Source of the DNA: Rhizophagus irregularis
Taxonomy: Eukaryota; Glomeromycota; Glomeromycetes; Glomerales; Glomeraceae
NCBI RefSeq assembly: GCF_026210795.1
Contig: NC_089430.1
Span: 4,898,001-4,962,000 of the forward strand
Length of the DNA stretch: 64,000 bases
Direction: 5' to 3'
The notes beneath the pieces were generated by a model. It did not search any database and was not told the DNA's origin. It saw nothing but the letters and a program-made list of their open reading frames with translations. The translations under genes and the position numbers were made by a program. Each line of letters starts with the position of its first letter. Positions within the stretch are counted from its first letter, which is position 1. This document shows, piece after piece, positions 20,396-30,359 of the stretch.

Positions 20396-22068
20396 GTAAA
20401 TTTATTTCAATTTTTTAATCAAATATATAATACCATAAATACTAATACATTATGTTATGTATAGTTTTCGTTGCATTATAAAGAAGGAGTAAATAATGGT
20501 TTTATCATTGAATTTTATGGAATAACCCAAGATCCAAAAACAAATAATTATATAATGGTTTTGGAATATGCAAAGAATGGAAGTTTGCGAAATTATTTAA
20601 ATATAAATTATAATAAATTAAGATGGAGTGATAAGATTTATCATTTACTTAATATTACATGTGGAATTCAACATATTCATAATAATGAATTAATTCATCG
20701 GGATTTACATGTTGGAAATATACTGGTGGATGATGATACTATTATAACTGATATGGGATTATGTAAACCTGCGGATTACAACGCATCAGAAAATACAATA
20801 AGCAACATATATGGTGTTTTGCCTTATATTGCTCCCGAAATTTTACGAGGCCAAACTTATACTAAAGCTGCTGATATTTATAGCTTGGGTATAATTATGT
20901 ATGAAATTATTTCTGGATTGCCCCCATATCATGATGTAGACCATAATAAAAATCTAGCAATAACAATTTGTCAAGGACTTAGACCAAGGTTTAAAATTAA
21001 AGTACCTCAGTTGATTGTACATCTAATTAAAAAGTGCCTAGACGCAAATTCGTCAGATCGACCTACAGCAAATGAAATTGAGGAAGTTTTATATAAATGG
21101 TATTATATGCCAAGTGACAATCAAACAGTAAATTTACAATTGGAAATTAAAAATGCAGAAGTAATTAATAATAATTTATCAGATAGCAATATACCTTCAA
21201 CTAATTTAGGATTATATGAAATACATCCAGAGGCTATTTATACAAGTAGATTACTTAAATTTTATGATGATACAATTGGCGTGGAGTCTTTAGGTATTGA
21301 TTAATAAAAAATTTTCAAATTGAGTGTCAAAGTAATAATTTTTAATCCCTTAAATAGAGTCCTTACAAATTAATATTTCTCAATTGAATATTAATAACAA
21401 TCTTCCTGAACCGAAAAATTCTGATGATTATTATAAGCAAAATGATAATATAATAAGCGAGGAATTTTTAGGTATTGTTTATAACTTGTACTTAAAGAAG
21501 AATGTTGAGAATATAAATACTAATTAAATCTTATTCACTTAAATAGAATACCTACAGAATGCTAATTCTCAGTTAAAAATTGACGATATTTTTTCCAAAC
21601 CAAAAAATTCTGTTGATTATCATAAAAAAGATGTTAGCATGGAATCCTCAGGTATTAGTTAACAAAAAAAATAACTGAATTATTTGTAAAGAGTACTCAT
21701 GAACTTTATTTATTAAATAGCGTCTTCATCTTTACAAATTGATATTTCTCATGATATTACTAAAAATTCTGACGCATGATAAAATAATTAGCACGTAATT
21801 TTCAGGTATTACTTAACAAAAAATATTTAGAATAATTGTAATATACTAATAAACCCTCTATTTATTATTAGCAACTTTATATTTGCTCAATTGAATACTA
21901 ATAGAAATGGACTTTTAATACGACAGTATATTAGTTTGCCCTTTTATTCATTATTAATATTTTGCTGTATCTCATAATTTCAATTTTTTTATAGGTCAAA
22001 ATAGCAAATCTAAAGGCAAAGATAATTCTATTAGAATCAAAGCTTTATTAAGTAATTTTTATTATTAA
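18054..22068 (+). CDS. Kinase gene A: TKL-type protein kinase with five N-lobe cassettes
   Basis: Exons by splice signal and frame: 18,054-18,440; 18,528-18,956; 19,024-19,431; 19,501-19,905; 19,973-20,395; catalytic exon 20,465-21,293 (or to the TAA at 21,304 if unspliced); tails 21,358-21,471 and 21,547-21,651; terminal exon 21,995-22,068. The start at 18,054 (Met-Asp-Ser-Leu-Ile) is preferred over the ATG at 18,036 because genes B, C and D start with the same kind of residues (MGSLI, MSSFI, MGSFV). N-lobe exon borders are phase 0 and tail borders phase 1. Every N-lobe keeps the beta-3 Lys ('VILK') and alpha-C Glu, but only the fifth has a glycine loop ('AKGGFSTVY'). HRD, DMG and APE motifs suggest an active Ser/Thr/Tyr-type kinase. 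Which exons are spliced together is not knowable here. Confidence 0.72.
20465..21304 (+). CDS. Gene A catalytic C-lobe exon
   Basis: Begins right after the AG at 20,463-20,464 and completes the kinase fold that the previous exon leaves at the alpha-C Glu. Visible motifs: 'FIIEFYGITQDP' (beta-4), 'MVLEYAKNGSLRNYL' (hinge and alpha-D), 'LIHRDLHVGNIL' (catalytic loop), 'ITDMGLCKPAD' (Asp-Met-Gly in place of DFG), 'GVLPYIAPEILRGQTYTKA' (APE), 'DIYSLGIIMYEIISGLPPY' (alpha-F) and 'RCLDAN'-type 'KCLDANSSDRPTANEIE' (alpha-H/I). It ends with a family tail ('HPEAIYTSRLLKF'). An internal donor at 21,294 (TTTAG/GTATTG) leads into the tail exons. Confidence 0.88.
   Translation, partial: FSLHYKEGVNNGFIIEFYGITQDPKTNNYIMVLEYAKNGSLRNYLNINYNKLRWSDKIYHLLNITCGIQHIHNNELIHRDLHVGNILVDDDTIITDMGLCKPADYNASENTISNIYGVLPYIAPEILRGQTYTKAADIYSLGIIMYEIISGLPPYHDVDHNKNLAITICQGLRPRFKIKVPQLIVHLIKKCLDANSSDRPTANEIEEVLYKWYYMPSDNQTVNLQLEIKNAEVINNNLSDSNIPSTNLGLYEIHPEAIYTSRLLKFYDDTIGVESLGID
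21358..22068 (+). repeat. Gene A tail-exon array
   Basis: Short exons, each between an ATAG acceptor and an AG/GTATT donor: 21,358-21,471 ('SLQINISQLNINNNLPEPKN' type), 21,547-21,651, a decayed one at about 21,721-21,804 with an internal TGA, and another remnant at about 21,872. A final exon, 21,995-22,068, encodes 'QNSKSKGKDNSIRIKALLSN' and ends in TAA. The intact ones are in phase 1 with each other and with the catalytic exon, so they can be joined in any number. Confidence 0.65.
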
Positions 22069-22440
22069 CAGAATGTCCGTATTCAGTTATAGAAATTTAA
22101 TTATATTGTTGTGTTTAAATAGTATTCAAGATATTTTCCTGCCATTATAATTTACGTATGATTCTGTTTAATGTTTACTTGGAATGATTAAAACTTTTTT
22201 ACGTATCACGCAATAAATAGTAGGCCGATTTTTTTTTCTTGTTTTTCTATAAATATTTGAATTGCAAATTTTTTTTTCAAATGGAATTAGTGGATATTTA
22301 TTAAAAGGAGGGATGAGAATGACATTAAATAGAGTTTTAAATTGTAATTTCCTTATTACAAATTATATATTTATTTTATTTTATTTTTATTGAATTAAAT
22401 AAACCAATTAAATTTAATATTTTTTATACGAACCTTCTCT
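22069..22440. other. Conserved 3' flank of kinase gene A
   Basis: No gene. The phrase 'AGTAGGCCGATTTTTTTTTC', then a T-rich tract and 'GAATTAGTGGATATT', then 'AAATAGAGTTTTAAATTG' recur downstream of the orphan tail (about 26,530), gene B (about 33,630) and gene C (about 41,430). It probably contains the transcript end of the family. Confidence 0.5.
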
Positions 22441-23940
22441 TTAAGGTAAAATTTGTTGATTTACTATTGTTTGGGACTCGCCAGTGGCATCCCGAAATTT
22501 GGCACTCATGCAAACCTTTGTAAAACAAATGTCATGCCAAAAGTGCACAACATTTAATCCTCTACCCTGAAGCTGTTCACATGGCCAATATGGGTAGGAT
22601 GCAACAGAATCCTCCCTAGAAAAGTGCACAAGCCATACTTCTCGAGATTTAAGCTTGTCAGCATAATTTAACACTTTATCAAAGTGTTTTCTGAGTTCAG
22701 GGTCGGATCCTGTTGCAATAAGTTCAATAACAGCTTCAGGATAGGGATTTTATCGTTTTTTTATGGTAAGGTCACAATAAAAATGGTGCCAATCTCCATC
22801 ATTGCCAATTCCTTCTAGATGCCACTGGCCAGTTATTTCGAAGTCATGTACCTTTGCAAGCCAATTTACTAAAATTCGGTACATTTCAGCATCATATGTG
22901 CTCTCCCGTGGAACTTTCACGCTCTTTTCAGAATTTACTAGCAAATAGTCTGAACTTTTGTAAGAGCGGAAAGATCCAAGGGTAATTATTTTTTGATCAA
23001 ATGCACATACAGTAGCCTTTACAACTCCTAGTATGTCTAATGATCCATCAGCTTGCAAAGGTACACTCACATTTGGATGGAAGCAATATTGCTTCTTTAG
23101 AGAAGAGTAGGAGCTTTCTACATTTGGATTTTCTCGCCTCTTCCCCAGAACAGTAGATGATGATGGTAATGGTGATGATAATGGTGATGGTGATGATGGT
23201 GATGATGGTGATGATGGTGATGATAATGACAGTTGTGGTGCCGGCAGTGATGGTGGCATCTTCACTTTCGTGCTAGCTTTTTGCCACAAGCTATTTGCTT
23301 TTTTAACATCACCCTATAGAAAGCAAAACTAGGTGATAAATATTTCCCAGTAAACACATCAAACAAAAAACAAGATTTGATGGTGAATGCAGGAATATAT
23401 CAATTATAATTCTTTAATAACGCAAAAAAATATGCATAGCCGAATCCTGCTACAGAATCAACAGATTTTTTACTAATAAATTATAATGATATTTTCCACA
23501 TGTTTACTATGGCGCAGGTAATAAACGCATCCATTTCAGTACTTGTATTCTTCCCACCAGGACGCAGCCAGCAGGTACAGAGCACCTGGCTAAAAGCCCC
23601 ACCAAAGCAAATTAATTGTTTTAAACGGGTGTACACTCCCCAACTGTATGTTAAGGACACCCATCCTAAATATGCTTACCTTACTGTTCTTAATGAGATT
23701 TTGAGCAAAACTATGAACTTCTTCTGCTAGAGATTCATTGTTTATGATATCTTCTAATATTTTGTAGAAGACGCGATGGGCTTTCTCTTTTTCAGCCAAC
23801 TCATAACTGTCAATCACCAATGTTACGTAATGGTGAAGAGACCACTTGTTATATGGAAAGAACTCAAAATACTTTCCATATGGGATATTTTCGCAAGTTT
23901 CTCGAGAATATAAGTCACAGTCAGTATTAATATCAGACAT
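22441..23940 (-). pseudogene. Two-exon nuclease-like gene with a premature stop
   Basis: Exon 1 is 23,940-23,680 (87 codons, from 'MSDINTDCDLYSRETC'). It joins exon 2 (from 23,313) across a GT-AG intron in phase 0. Exon 2 has a Ser/Pro-rich linker encoded by a (GATGGT)n tract, 'LGKRRENP', then a folded region with 'DAEMYRILVNWLAKVHDF', 'GDWHHFYCDLTIKKR', an in-frame TAA at 22,750-22,752, and then the same frame continues 'NPYPEAVIELIATGSDPEL' and 'EVWLVHFSRED' to the stop at 22,441. The alternation of acidic strands and 'AVIELIATGS' resembles a PD-(D/E)XK-type nuclease fold, as in Crinkler-like proteins. I infer that only weakly. The single nonsense codon is the only defect I see. Confidence 0.6.
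23155..23228. repeat. (GATGGT)n microsatellite in coding sequence
   Basis: Imperfect GATGGT/GATGAT repeats. On the minus strand they encode the Ser/Pro-rich linker of the nuclease-like gene, so length changes would alter linker length without a frameshift when in units of three or six. Confidence 0.8.
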
Positions 23941-24144
23941 GATGAATAAAAAATATTAGAAATAATATTAAAAATTACAAAGTTAAATTACAACGTAAAA
24001 ATTCAAATTCTAACTTACTCTACATCTTTTTATAAATTAAAGTGAATGAGCGGAGATAAAAGCAGAGTATCGTTCGCAGTTTACGATGAGAGTTAATCAA
24101 ATTGATTGGAACGGGGAGTAGCCCAAAATAGGTAGTTGCCCGCA

Positions 24145-24468
24145 TAAAATCACAGCAATTCGAAGTTAGAGGAGTTAGAGGACGGCAAAATACAAACTAA
24201 TTAGTGCTATGTATATACCGGTTTACCGGCTTAGAAAAGTATATTTTAAACTCAATAAGATAATCTAGAGTTCCGAATTTGGAAAAGTTCGGATCAAATC
24301 AAATTAAACTCGCGGCGGGTGAGAAAATCACAGCACTCGATGTTAGAGGAGTTAGAGGACTGCAAAATACCAAGTAATCAGTGCTATGTATACACCGGTT
24401 TACCAGTTTAGAAAAGTATATTTTAAACTCAATAAGATAATCCATAGAAAGCTAGTGTTCCGCGAAAA
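24145..24468. repeat. Tandem ~178-bp duplication
   Basis: 'AAAATCACAGCA' ... 'GTTAGAGGAGTTAGAGGAC' ... 'AGTGCTATGTATA' ... 'ACCGGTTTACC' ... 'AAGTATATTTTAAACTC' occurs at about 24,145-24,278 and again at about 24,323-24,468 with small differences. No ORF. Confidence 0.75.
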
Positions 24469-25294
24469 GTATATTTTAATCATATGACTGATATTGCTAA
24501 CTATTTCTTGCGTGTGAACAGGTTATAAGTAAAGGTTTATAAAAAAGTTTCTGTGTTTTAAATAGTTTTAAATATCATAACGAGTTTCGTTCCCAGTATA
24601 TTCCCGGTGTATCCTATTTCCGGAATAATCACAGTTCGGTATGTAAATTTTATTTTAATCATAAGGGCATAAGGATAATAATATTTATTAATCTGTGTTT
24701 ATCTAATAAAAAATGAAAACCATCGATCTTAAAAAAATTTCAATATTGAGTAAATGAAAGTAAAGTTTAGGTTTTTTTGCCAAAAATTTTATTATTGGAT
24801 TTTATACGTGTAATAATTCTTAATCATAGTAAAAACATGATTCGAACAGAAATATTCAATAAACAAATTTCTTAAACATATGGATATTTCCTTAAAATAC
24901 ATTGTTCTTTTTGATCGTTTAATATTCTTCAATTTAATTTAAAATATTTAAATTATTATAAAAAGTTCATAAATTAAGTTTTATCGCTATACTTTTTATA
25001 ATTTTTACAAATTCCTATATATTCGAATATCAATATTCATCCAATTATCGTCCGGTTTTCGGGTTTCTTTTTTATTATTATTATTCAAATATAACTGCAT
25101 AAATCATTTTGAAAACTGCGACAATTTCACTAAAAACTATATATTTCTTAAATATTTTCAATTTAGTACTGAAAGTTTGATTATACGTTTTGAGTAACTT
25201 GCATCTTTTCCGTTACGGGCCTCCACTTCTTACAATATTCTAAAGGCGATTTCTTTTTTAAGATAAAAAAATATTTTTTTTATTTTGATCGCAT
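24469..25294. other. AT-rich stretch without recognisable genes
   Basis: I see no gene or clear repeat; only low-complexity AT sequence and short T runs. Confidence 0.5.
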
Positions 25295-25307
25295 TAAAAT
25301 CTAGGAA

Positions 25308-25461
25308 TTTTTTTTTTTTTTTTTTTTTGACAACTCGCGTAAACACATTCTTTATTAAGTAAAGTGTAAAAGAAAACATAATATATGATAAATAATAGAA
25401 ATACATTGAAATTGATGGCGTCAAGCACCAACAATCTCTCCATACCGGGCGCTTCGGTCTA
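25308..25461 (-). mobile_element. Short poly(A) retroposon (~154 bp) with 13-bp target duplication
   Basis: A run of over 20 T (poly(A) on the minus strand) starts the insert. TAAAATCTAGGAA occurs immediately before it (25,295-25,307) and again directly after it (25,462-25,474). On the minus strand the insert begins TAGACCGAAGCGCCCGGTAT and contains AATAAAGAATG just before the tail, like a polyadenylation signal. It is therefore a retrocopied 3' end or a very short SINE. Confidence 0.75.
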
Positions 25462-25474
25462 TAAAATCTAGGAA

Positions 25475-25799
25475 ATTAAATTAAAATAACGTTATACATT
25501 ATTTATATGCATTGTATTAAAGAAAAAGATGCTCGTGTATAATTAATAGTATAATTAATAAATGGTGTTTTTATTGTTAAAAATCGGTTAAACGATATTA
25601 CTCAATAACAATATTATAAATGATTATTACATCACATCACCGTCGTTACATTATATTGTTGTATTAACGTGATCTGAATTGAGGCACGTTTCACAAACAT
25701 TTTTTTTACGGTTTATAAATTTACAAAATTTAGAAATTGTAAAAATTCTATTTTTGCAGCGTGGGAACTGAGATTATTAAATAATGAATGTGGGTATGT
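25475..25799. repeat. Flank containing an inverted copy of kinase-flank sequence
   Basis: The complement of about 25,640-25,712 ('AAATGTTTGTGAAACGTGCC', then 'CAATTCAGATCACGTTAA') matches about 35,593-35,645 downstream of gene B. It is therefore an inverted piece of the duplicated kinase flank. No gene. Confidence 0.45.
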
Positions 25800-26640
25800 A
25801 GTAGGTCACTTAATTTTTAAATGGAGTCCTTACAAATTAATATTTCTCAATAAGAATTTTTAGGTATTGTTTATAGCTTGTATTTTAAAGAAAAATACTA
25901 GAATAATGTTGAGACTATAAATATTAATTAAGTTTTATTCATTTAAATAGAGTCATTACAGAATCCTAATTCTCAGTTGAAAATTGATATTTTTTCAAAA
26001 CCTAAAAATACTTATTATAAATAAGATAATAATACAATTAGAATGGAATTCTCAGGTATTAGTTTACAGAATTATTTGCAAAGAGTACTCATGATCTTTA
26101 TTTATTAAATAGCGTCTTCATCTTTACAAATTGATATTTCTCGACGCTTTATTAAGTAATTACTAAATAATTGGCACGGAATATCCAGGTACAGTATTTC
26201 TTAACAAAGCAATATTTAAAATAATTGTATTATAAAATAATTAATAAACCTTTCTTTGTTATTAGCAACTTTATCTTTACATGATGCTGATATTTCTCAA
26301 TTGAATACTGACAGAAATGGGAGTAATTACTACAGTATATCTGATATTAATTTGCCCTTTTATTCATTATTAATATTTTGCTGTATCAAGAATCAATTAA
26401 GTAATTTTTTATTTATTAACATTCTGAACGTATTCGGTTATAGAAATTTAATTATAGTTGTTAATATTTGAGATATTTTCCCGCCATCATGATTTATGAT
26501 TCTGTTTAATTACTTGAAGGGATTCTAAATAGTAGGGCGATTTTTTTTCTTGTTTTCTATAAATATTTGAATTACAATTTTTTTTAAAAAAAAAATGAAA
26601 CTAGTGGAAGGGGGGACGAAAATTATAAACCAATTAAATT
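25800..26640 (+). pseudogene. Orphan kinase tail array (fifth copy remnant)
   Basis: Parallels the 3' part of gene A (21,350-22,330) block by block: 'GTCCTTACAAATTAATATTTC', 'GAATTTTTAGGTATTGTTTA', 'CTAATTCTCAGTTGAAAATTG', 'CGTCTTCATCTTTACAAATTG', 'TATTTCTCAATTGAATACTG', and the AGTAGGGCGA 3' flank. The first acceptor has changed from ATAG to ATGG and the first unit is shortened. No catalytic or N-lobe exon precedes it, so it is a relic of another family member or of a partial duplication. Confidence 0.7.
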
Positions 26641-28200
26641 TAATATATGGAATAGCAATCCCGGAATTAAGCAATGCCGGCTAGAATTATATTAATATGA
26701 CAGAATTATCGTAACTTTGGCTTATAAAAGTATTGTATGAAATAATAAATAATTACCTCATTTGAACTGGTTTCATATACGAAAACATGAATTAAATATT
26801 ATCGTTATTTTATTTTATTCGATACTGACGTTATAATATTAACATATTGTGCAAATGTAGCTTATATGGTGCAGAATTTAACCAATTTTGTAAATTTATA
26901 AATCGTCATTCGAATTTATAAAATGGGTTGTGAAATATCAAATCACGCTAACATAATAATTATATATTATCGGTTTTCAGTCCGATTTTATCGTTACTAT
27001 CCAATAATTTTATTACATAGTAATATGAGATATTAAACCGACCTAAATAACAATTATGTAAAAATTTGTACCAACTTATGAGGATAACTGATAATATAAC
27101 AGATAACGGCGGCGATAACCGCAAATTAATTTAAAGCGATCGAGATAATTTTTTTTTTTATATTGAAAGAAATCATCTATTAATTGAACTGGGTTTAAAG
27201 TTGAATAGAGAAGAAAATTTTAGAAATCACGACCACACTTTATCTCATTATTCTATTATGTACAATTACTCATCATATCGAAATCCTGTTCTAGTATTCA
27301 TTAATTTTTTACAATTTTTTCAAGCGAATCTAGACCTTCAAAATCCAAAATTATTATTAACTATACTTATACTGATTTGATTTTAATATTTTTGAATCTC
27401 TTTATCTTTAGAAAAACAAAACTTTAAAAAATGAAAATCAAGGGAGTATTCAAAAAAACGGGGGAGAGTTAGAAACCACTAAAAAGAAACTGGATAAAAA
27501 CCACGGATTAAAACAAAAGTTTTACGAAAAATGAATGGAAAGAAAAATATTTTTTCTTAAAAAAAAAAAAAAGGAGAGAGAAAACAAAAATTCTACGAAA
27601 AATAAACGAGGAAACAAGGAAAATAAAGTTTTTAAAAAAACTAAAGACTTTTTTAAAAAAACTTTTTATTTATTTTTCTTTTTACTTATACTGCCTGATT
27701 TTACATTTTTCACTTCTACAAATAGATAATTCGATTGAATTATTTATTCCGAATTTTACACGTGCGTAACTAATTTATTCAGTCAAGAATGTAATATGTC
27801 GATATTAAATTCAGTATTTATCGTTCTACATTAGTTTAACTATACAAGAAATTAAATAGTCGGAATAAAAATGATGAGATAAAATGAGTCTCAACTTTAG
27901 AAGCTTAGTTTGTTACGGTAAACATAATAATTTCGTAAATTTTTATGTCAAAACTAAAACAATGTAAAATAATTACATATAATCGTTTCATTTGTTATTC
28001 ATGAATAATAATAAATTTTCAGGCTTTTTTTTTATAACAAGAAATCCTTCATTCTCGAAAATTCCAAAATATTTGTCTCAGTTTATGAAAAATGCCATCT
28101 TAATATCCAGCTTTATCTTAAAGTGACTAAGAAACAAGGTAAAGTGTGGTTATAATGTCACTACTTGAATAATATTTTAATAATTTTAATTGTCTTTTGT
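26641..28200. repeat. Segmental duplication related to the gene C 3' flank
   Basis: Blocks here recur in order at 41,590-44,130: 'CAATCCCGGAATTAAGCAA', 'GATAATATAACAG...GATAACCG', 'GGGTTTAAAGTTGAA', 'CCACACTTTATCTCATTATT', 'TTAACTATACTTATACTGA' and 'CTTTAGAAAAACAAAAC'. Insertions separate them differently in each copy. The ORF at 27,535-27,729 is Lys/Phe-rich low complexity and is not a gene. 27,730-28,200 shows nothing recognisable. Confidence 0.6.
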
Positions 28201-28452
28201 AGCAGCTCGATTAACGATGTTCAAATCCCACAAAAGAGATAACCATTCTAAGCAACGACAGTGCGCTTATTACATGCAAGACAAGGTAAAAAGTTAGTCC
28301 TTCTTTCATTTTTGAATTCTACAAATATACTAGCCTTCGTGCAAATGTTAGTATAAACGAAATAAGAAAATGAAAATTCTAAAACAAAAGAATTATAAAT
28401 AAGAATAAAAGAGTTACCTTGCGGCGGACGCAGTATACAATTCCAGATTTTC

Positions 28453-28667
28453 CCAGCGTAACCTGAAAAACATGTCACGAAATCACGTGAGATTTTTCAT
28501 TACCGGCGTCACGCCCTTCCTTGTTTCCATTTTACATAAGTATCTGGGGGACAGAGAAATTTTTTTAGTAACAAATCCTACTCGTCACGCACTATCCGTC
28601 GCATGTGCGCTTCAGTCAAGTTGCGTAGTGCCGGTCATTTCGTGACATTTTTTTCAGGTTACGCTGG
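28453..28667. mobile_element. 215-bp MITE with CCAGCGTAACCTGAAAAA termini
   Basis: The left end CCAGCGTAACCTGAAAAA...ATGTCACGAAAT and the right end ATTTCGTGACAT...TTTTTCAGGTTACGCTGG are inverted repeats of 31 bp with one mismatch. The interior is more G+C-rich than its surroundings. No target duplication was identified. Confidence 0.78.
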
Positions 28668-29970
28668 AGTAGCCACAATTCCACTGCACCACACCCCTAC
28701 ATCATTCTTATTTCTATTTACTAGGGCTGCTACGGATGTCGTGCTTTGCAATGGCAGCGAATTTTTGATCTGAAATTTCTAACCAGTTATAGTAAAATAA
28801 ATATGTGTGATCACGTGATCAGATGAAAATTGAAGAAAATTTTGGCTGTCTTAATTTCTGTTAGGTGCGGATAGTGTTGAAATATTTTACTAATAAAAAA
28901 ATAAACTAATTATATCAAAAAAACTGATTTATCCTCTTCTCTTTTCTTCTCTTTCTCTCCTATTCTTTTCTTTTGAATTTTGGATTTGCATTTAAAATTG
29001 TAGTCGATGAGAATGACTTTCGAATTTTGATTTTTGATATTTTAAATAATATCCAGGAAAATTTGAAAATCCTTATTGAAACAGTCGCACTTAATGTCGG
29101 TCTTACTTTCCTATAAGGTAAAAATAAATAAGATTATAACTATGTACTATAGTCTATAGGGCGATAAAATTGGTAAAAATAGTTTACAGATTATCTCAGA
29201 GGTCGGATCGGTAATTCGTGATTCTAAAATTTTTTTTTATATTTTTTTTTATATTTTTTTTTATATTTATATATATATTGACTAATAAAATGATAATATT
29301 TAATATCATGTGATAGTTTGCAAAAAAAAAGTTTGATCCAGTGCATTTTATAAAAAGAAAGTTAATTGGTCATAAACGTCATAAGTCTAATAATTTACGA
29401 ATAATTGACAGTTCATACATTCTTTTTAGGTTATTTAAATAATAATATATTTATGAATGATTCCTCTAAAACGATTTATTACAAATTTATTATATTAAGA
29501 ATGCGCAGTACCAAAAATTTAAATTTTGAGCGGGTAGCCGGGTTGTGAAGCACAATATGTTAAATTTATTAATCAAGCATTTTTGTTTAAAATAAAAATT
29601 TGGGTAGCCAGGTCATACAAAATCAATTTTAGATCCCTTTGCCAGTTAATTTTAATTATTTTTTTAGCATGTAATATTTTTTTTTGTAAAAATTTAAAAT
29701 TTGATATAATGGATTTTTAGAATATCGAACTATTTCGCTGTATTGGACAACAGATAAGCCGAATACTTTTAGTGAACTGATTGAATTTCACTACCATTTA
29801 GAAGCATGAATTTTAAATTTCGGTCAAAATTAAATAAAAAAATAATTCAGAAACTAATTATTTCTAATCTTCTGCATACACGATAACTTTTAAGTCTTAA
29901 TATTCGCAAAGAATAAATTAATTAATTAGTGATCGGCAAAAGGTTGTACAGTAATAAAATTAGTCTCTTC
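28668..29970. other. AT-rich intergenic stretch
   Basis: I see no gene. Low-complexity (ATTTTTTTTTAT)n at about 29,225-29,275. Otherwise unremarkable. Confidence 0.5.
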
Positions 29971-29973
29971 TTT

Positions 29974-30220
29974 GCATTACACAAAACTTCATTACACAAA
30001 TTTGTTTACACAAATTTCTTTACACAAATTTCTTTCTTTGTAAAATTTCTTTACACAAATTTCATACACAAATTTCTTCACAGATTTCTTTGCATTACAC
30101 AAATTTCATTACACAAATTTCTTTACACGAATTTCTTTCTTTGTAAAAATTTCTTTACACAAATTTCTTTCTTTGTAAAAATTTCTTTACACGAATTTTT
30201 TCATACAAATTTCTTTAAAT
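29974..30220. repeat. TTACACAAATTTCTTT minisatellite
   Basis: About a dozen copies of TTACACAAATTTCTTT, some with the spacer CTTTGTAAAAATTTC. The frame across it (Thr-Asn-Phe/Gln-Ile-Ser strings) is open only because of the repeat. It lies immediately upstream of kinase gene B. Confidence 0.85.
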
Positions 30221-30281
30221 GTGAAGACAATGAAATGATTTTCATGTGCACGGACCGACCAGACCGTTTCGCCACAAATAC

Positions 30282-30359
30282 TCCATTCTAAGTAAAATAA
30301 TTTTTTTCTTTTTACAATTGCAAACAATATATAGATATAAAAAGCGAAGCAAAGTATTA
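30282..30359 (+). promoter_or_regulatory. Conserved 5' block of kinase gene B
   Basis: 'TACTCCATTC', a T-rich run, 'ACAATTGCAAACAATA', 'GATATAAAAAGCGAAGCAAAG' in sequence order, then the ATG at 30,360. The first part matches gene A; 'GAAGCAAAGTA' matches the bases just upstream of gene C. The sequence relation is direct; promoter or leader function is inferred. Confidence 0.45.

Noticed and set aside
29974-30220. Regularly spaced short repeats as a possible CRISPR array.
   Set aside because: The repeats are contiguous and variable, without unique spacers, and the context is eukaryotic.
29929-30291. A 120-codon ORF of Thr/Asn/Phe repeats.
   Set aside because: It is open only because of the TTACACAAATTTCTTT minisatellite.
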